9,318 nucleotides of DNA from Desulfobacteraceae bacterium. GTDB taxonomy: Bacteria; Desulfobacterota; DSM-4660; Desulfatiglandales; Desulfatiglandaceae. This document shows, one piece after another, positions 7,443 through 9,318 of this stretch (positions are counted from its first letter, which is position 1; every line of letters begins with the position of its first letter). The notes below the pieces were generated by a model. That model was not told where the DNA came from. It made no database searches and saw only the letters and a list, made by a program, of their open reading frames with translations. The stretch lies in the NCBI GenBank assembly GCA_030632525.1, contig DAOVUP010000028.1:1-9318 (forward strand). The letters are read 5' to 3'. The position numbers and the translations under genes are program-made.

Positions 7443-7597
7443 TAGTATCCATCCAGAAATGAGATAGTTTTTACAAGGTCAAGGAAGATGAGGGTTTTAA
7501 CCAGAGGAATACATTGAAGTATTTCGAGGATTAAGATCCGAATCTGACGTCCCGCCGATAGGCGGGATGAAAAATAGCCATTTATGGATGGACATTG
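7443..7597. mobile_element. MITE-like palindromic element, copy 2 (diverged)
   Basis: This 155-bp non-coding element is homologous to the one at 1773-1929. The first 48 bases align without gaps to the first 48 of copy 1 (TAGT-TCC start, shared TCAA-GAAGA-G end). The core block 7497-7534 matches 1839-1875 at 35 of 38 aligned columns. Its terminal inverted repeats differ from copy 1: TCCATCCAGAAATG (7448-7461) matches the reverse complement of 7579-7592 at 13 of 14 positions. The right-most bases are degraded and no TA is visible there, so the exact right border is uncertain. It encodes no transposase. It lies between the stop of the corrinoid-activator gene and the start of the cyclase gene, where it would be in the upstream region of the latter. 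Confidence 0.65.
7550..7567. repeat. GC-rich hairpin nested in repeat copy 2
   Basis: A perfect 7-bp stem, TCCCGCC (7550-7556) with GGCGGGA (7561-7567), encloses the loop GATA. It follows GACG (7546-7549). In copy 1 the matching place after GACG (1887-1890) continues with unrelated sequence and has no hairpin, while copy 1 carries its own version 60-70 bases earlier in the element. No T-run follows it in the direction of either neighbouring gene. Confidence 0.7.
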
Positions 7598-7752
7598 TTA
7601 ATCAGGGCTTGAACCCCATTTTCCATTGGTAAATATGATTCCCGGTTTGTAACGGGGGGGTGAATGGATGGATGAATGTTAGGATGCTGAGATAAGCAAC
7701 AATGCCGGGGTGCCGGGATGGGAGGATGATTAGGGGGGGGTTACTTTGCGGT
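7598..7752. other. Low-complexity G-rich intergenic stretch, no gene seen
   Basis: This 155-bp stretch lies directly after the stop of the corrinoid-activator gene. The plus strand is purine-rich, with a 7-base G run (7654-7660), an 8-base G run (7733-7740), GGAT/GAAT near-repeats around 7663-7685 and a CCGGGGTGCCGGGA segment. I see no credible ORF, tRNA or stem-plus-T-run terminator on either strand. Confidence 0.5.
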
Positions 7753-9318
7753 TCAATAATCCACGGAGGGGAAGAGTTTCTTATCTGTATGGGGCAGAAA
7801 CATTGCTGCCACATATTCATCCATAAATGGTTGATAAGTGGAAAGCTCTATATTGGTCATTCCCTTTGCTATCTTTATGGTGCGCTCAAATGCATGAGCG
7901 GATAAAAGGGCCATGCGGGCACCCATAAGAGAACTGTTGCCGATGAACTGAATCCTTTCCGGATCGATATCGGGTAACAGACCAATGCCAATTGCTCTCG
8001 GGATGTCCAGATAAGTTCCGAAACCCCCGGCCACAAAAAATGTGTCTATATCCTCGAATGCAAGGCCAACATAATCCATAAGGGATTTGATGGCAGCAAA
8101 AACCGCTCCCTTGGAACGGATAAGGTTTCCTATACCCGTCTCTGTAATCGTCAAGTCCTTTCCCGTCTCTGTGTCTTTAGCATAGGCCAATATAAACTCG
8201 GGCTTACCCTCTCTTTCTATCAGCCTTTCACTCTTTGAAGAGAGATCAAATTTGCCGTCACTGTTAATAATCCCTGTTTTTACAAGCTCATATATGAGGT
8301 CAATCAGCCCGGAACCGCATATCCCTCTTGGTTTGGCTTTTCCAATAGTAGTGTACGTCACTTTGCCGTTTTTTATCTTTACCCTTTCTATGGCTCCCCT
8401 GGTGGCGCGCATACCATTTCGAATGCCCCCGCCTTCAAAGGCAGGACCTGCAGATGCCGAGCAACATACCATCCATTCGCTGTTTCCTATTGCAATTTCC
8501 CCGTTGGTCCCCACATCAATGAGCACCTTTGTCTCCGGTCTGTCAGCCATCCCGCAGGCAAGGATACCTGCTACAATATCTCCTCCAACATAACTGGCCA
8601 CATCCGCAATCGTTTCCAGGATTCCCTCCGGGTTTATCCCTATATCAATCTCACTGGCGCGTATCTGAGGGAAGATGTTGGCAGTAGGCACATAAGGATC
8701 CAGCCGAATGGAGCATGGAATTAGAGATAAGAGAAGATGACTCATGGTTGTGTTACCCGCAGCTACAACACAGGTAATGTCCGCCGGAGTCAACCCTTTT
8801 TCATCGGTCAACGTCTTTATGAGGCTGTTTATGTTTTTTATGACAGCTTCATGAAGCGGATTAACGCCTCTTTCCTTTCCACAGGCAAAGACCATTCTCG
8901 AAATCACATCTTCGCCGTAATGGGCCTGGAGATTATGACTCCCGGCCACGCCGATAACATTGCCCGATTTGAGATGGACCAGTTGAGCAACAACAGTGGT
9001 TGTTCCCACATCGACAGCCAACCCGTAATTCCGATCAGTGGTATCTCCAGGTTCTATCTGCAATATTCGCCAGAGGTCCCCATGTTTTGCAATGGTTATA
9101 GTAACCTTCCAGCCGTTATCACGAAGCTTAAGCGCCAGACCTTGAAGACAGCGCAAAGACATCTCAAAGGACTTGTAATCGGTGCTCTTCCTCAGTTCTC
9201 TGATAATACGTTCTATGTCACCTATGTTGTCTTCCTGGGTCGGTTCTTTCAATTCTAAGTATTTCTTCTGGACCAGGGGCTCAAAAAGGGTCATCGGGTC
9301 AGAAGTAATCCTCGCGAC
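7753..9318 (-). CDS. RACo/AcsV-like ASKHA ATPase, corrinoid-protein reductive activator, 5'-partial
   Basis: Proteins of this family (COG3894, DUF4445/ASKHA C-terminus) use ATP to drive one-electron reduction of inactive Co(II) corrinoid proteins in methyl-transfer pathways such as Wood-Ljungdahl or methylamine/O-demethylation. Counting from the ATG at 9294, the segment PLVQKKYLELKEPTQEDN (6-23) matches the linker between ferredoxin and ATPase parts. Phosphate-binding DVGTTTV is at 95-101, then NLQAHYGEDVISRM (121-134), AAGNTTM (178-184), LIDVGTNGE (258-266), SAGPAFEGGG (281-290), GICGSGLID (324-332) and VAGGFG (421-426). The frame stays open for eight more codons to the window edge, so Met 9294 is probably internal. 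The family's N-terminal [2Fe-2S] domain, about 100 or more residues, would lie outside. The C-terminus (LPHTDKKLFPSVDY) looks complete. No partner methyltransferase or corrinoid protein is visible, so RACo, AcsV and RamA-like roles cannot be told apart. Confidence 0.9.
   Translation of the reverse strand, partial: VARITSDPMTLFEPLVQKKYLELKEPTQEDNIGDIERIIRELRKSTDYKSFEMSLRCLQGLALKLRDNGWKVTITIAKHGDLWRILQIEPGDTTDRNYGLAVDVGTTTVVAQLVHLKSGNVIGVAGSHNLQAHYGEDVISRMVFACGKERGVNPLHEAVIKNINSLIKTLTDEKGLTPADITCVVAAGNTTMSHLLLSLIPCSIRLDPYVPTANIFPQIRASEIDIGINPEGILETIADVASYVGGDIVAGILACGMADRPETKVLIDVGTNGEIAIGNSEWMVCCSASAGPAFEGGGIRNGMRATRGAIERVKIKNGKVTYTTIGKAKPRGICGSGLIDLIYELVKTGIINSDGKFDLSSKSERLIEREGKPEFILAYAKDTETGKDLTITETGIGNLIRSKGAVFAAIKSLMDYVGLAFEDIDTFFVAGGFGTYLDIPRAIGIGLLPDIDPERIQFIGNSSLMGARMALLSAHAFERTIKIAKGMTNIELSTYQPFMDEYVAAMFLPHTDKKLFPSVDY

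Noticed and set aside
8737..9258. 173-codon plus-strand ORF
   Set aside because: It lies wholly antisense to the RACo-like gene, whose conserved motifs fill that stretch. Its own translation shows no recognisable domain.

Overview
The window (about 47% GC by eye) holds four protein genes: two on the plus strand and two on the minus strand. Two are cut by the window edges. The gene mix is a RecBCD-type nuclease, a large zinc-ribbon/class III cyclase/STAND ATPase/TPR protein, and a RACo/AcsV-type corrinoid-protein activator. This fits an anaerobic Desulfobacterota (former Deltaproteobacteria) genome, probably a sulfate reducer or syntroph with corrinoid methyl-transfer chemistry. The taxonomic call is inference; no rRNA or marker gene is present.

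Positions 1-1775 (+) encode the C-terminal half of RecB: UvrD-type helicase motifs V and VI, then the complete RecB nuclease domain. Positions 1953-3923 (+) encode a complete RecD helicase. Together they are the 3' part of a recBCD locus, with recC presumably to the left. RecBCD processes double-strand ends for homologous recombination and degrades unprotected linear DNA. Between recB and recD sits a 157-bp MITE-like element (1773-1929) with 19-bp imperfect terminal inverted repeats. Its left end coincides with the recB stop codon. Removing it in silico leaves an intact recB stop 22 bp before the recD ATG.

recD converges, with a 55-bp gap, on a 1109-residue minus-strand gene (3979-7308). Its product is a soluble signalling protein with two Cys4 zinc ribbons, a class III nucleotidyl cyclase domain, a STAND/AAA-type ATPase and a long TPR tail.

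The 444-bp gap at 7309-7752 has no gene. It contains a second, diverged copy of the MITE-like element (7443-7597) and a low-complexity, G-rich stretch. Both copies share a nearly identical core but have different termini. Each carries a small CCCGCC/GGCGGG hairpin at a different internal position, in both cases right after GACG, which suggests a palindrome nested in a repeat.

Positions 7753-9318 (-) encode most of a RACo/AcsV-like ASKHA ATPase for reductive activation of corrinoid proteins. Its N-terminus, where the family carries a [2Fe-2S] ferredoxin domain, lies past the right edge.

The clearest non-gene signal is the nested repeat pair. The proteins belong to recognisable families, and I see no convincing new multi-gene system.
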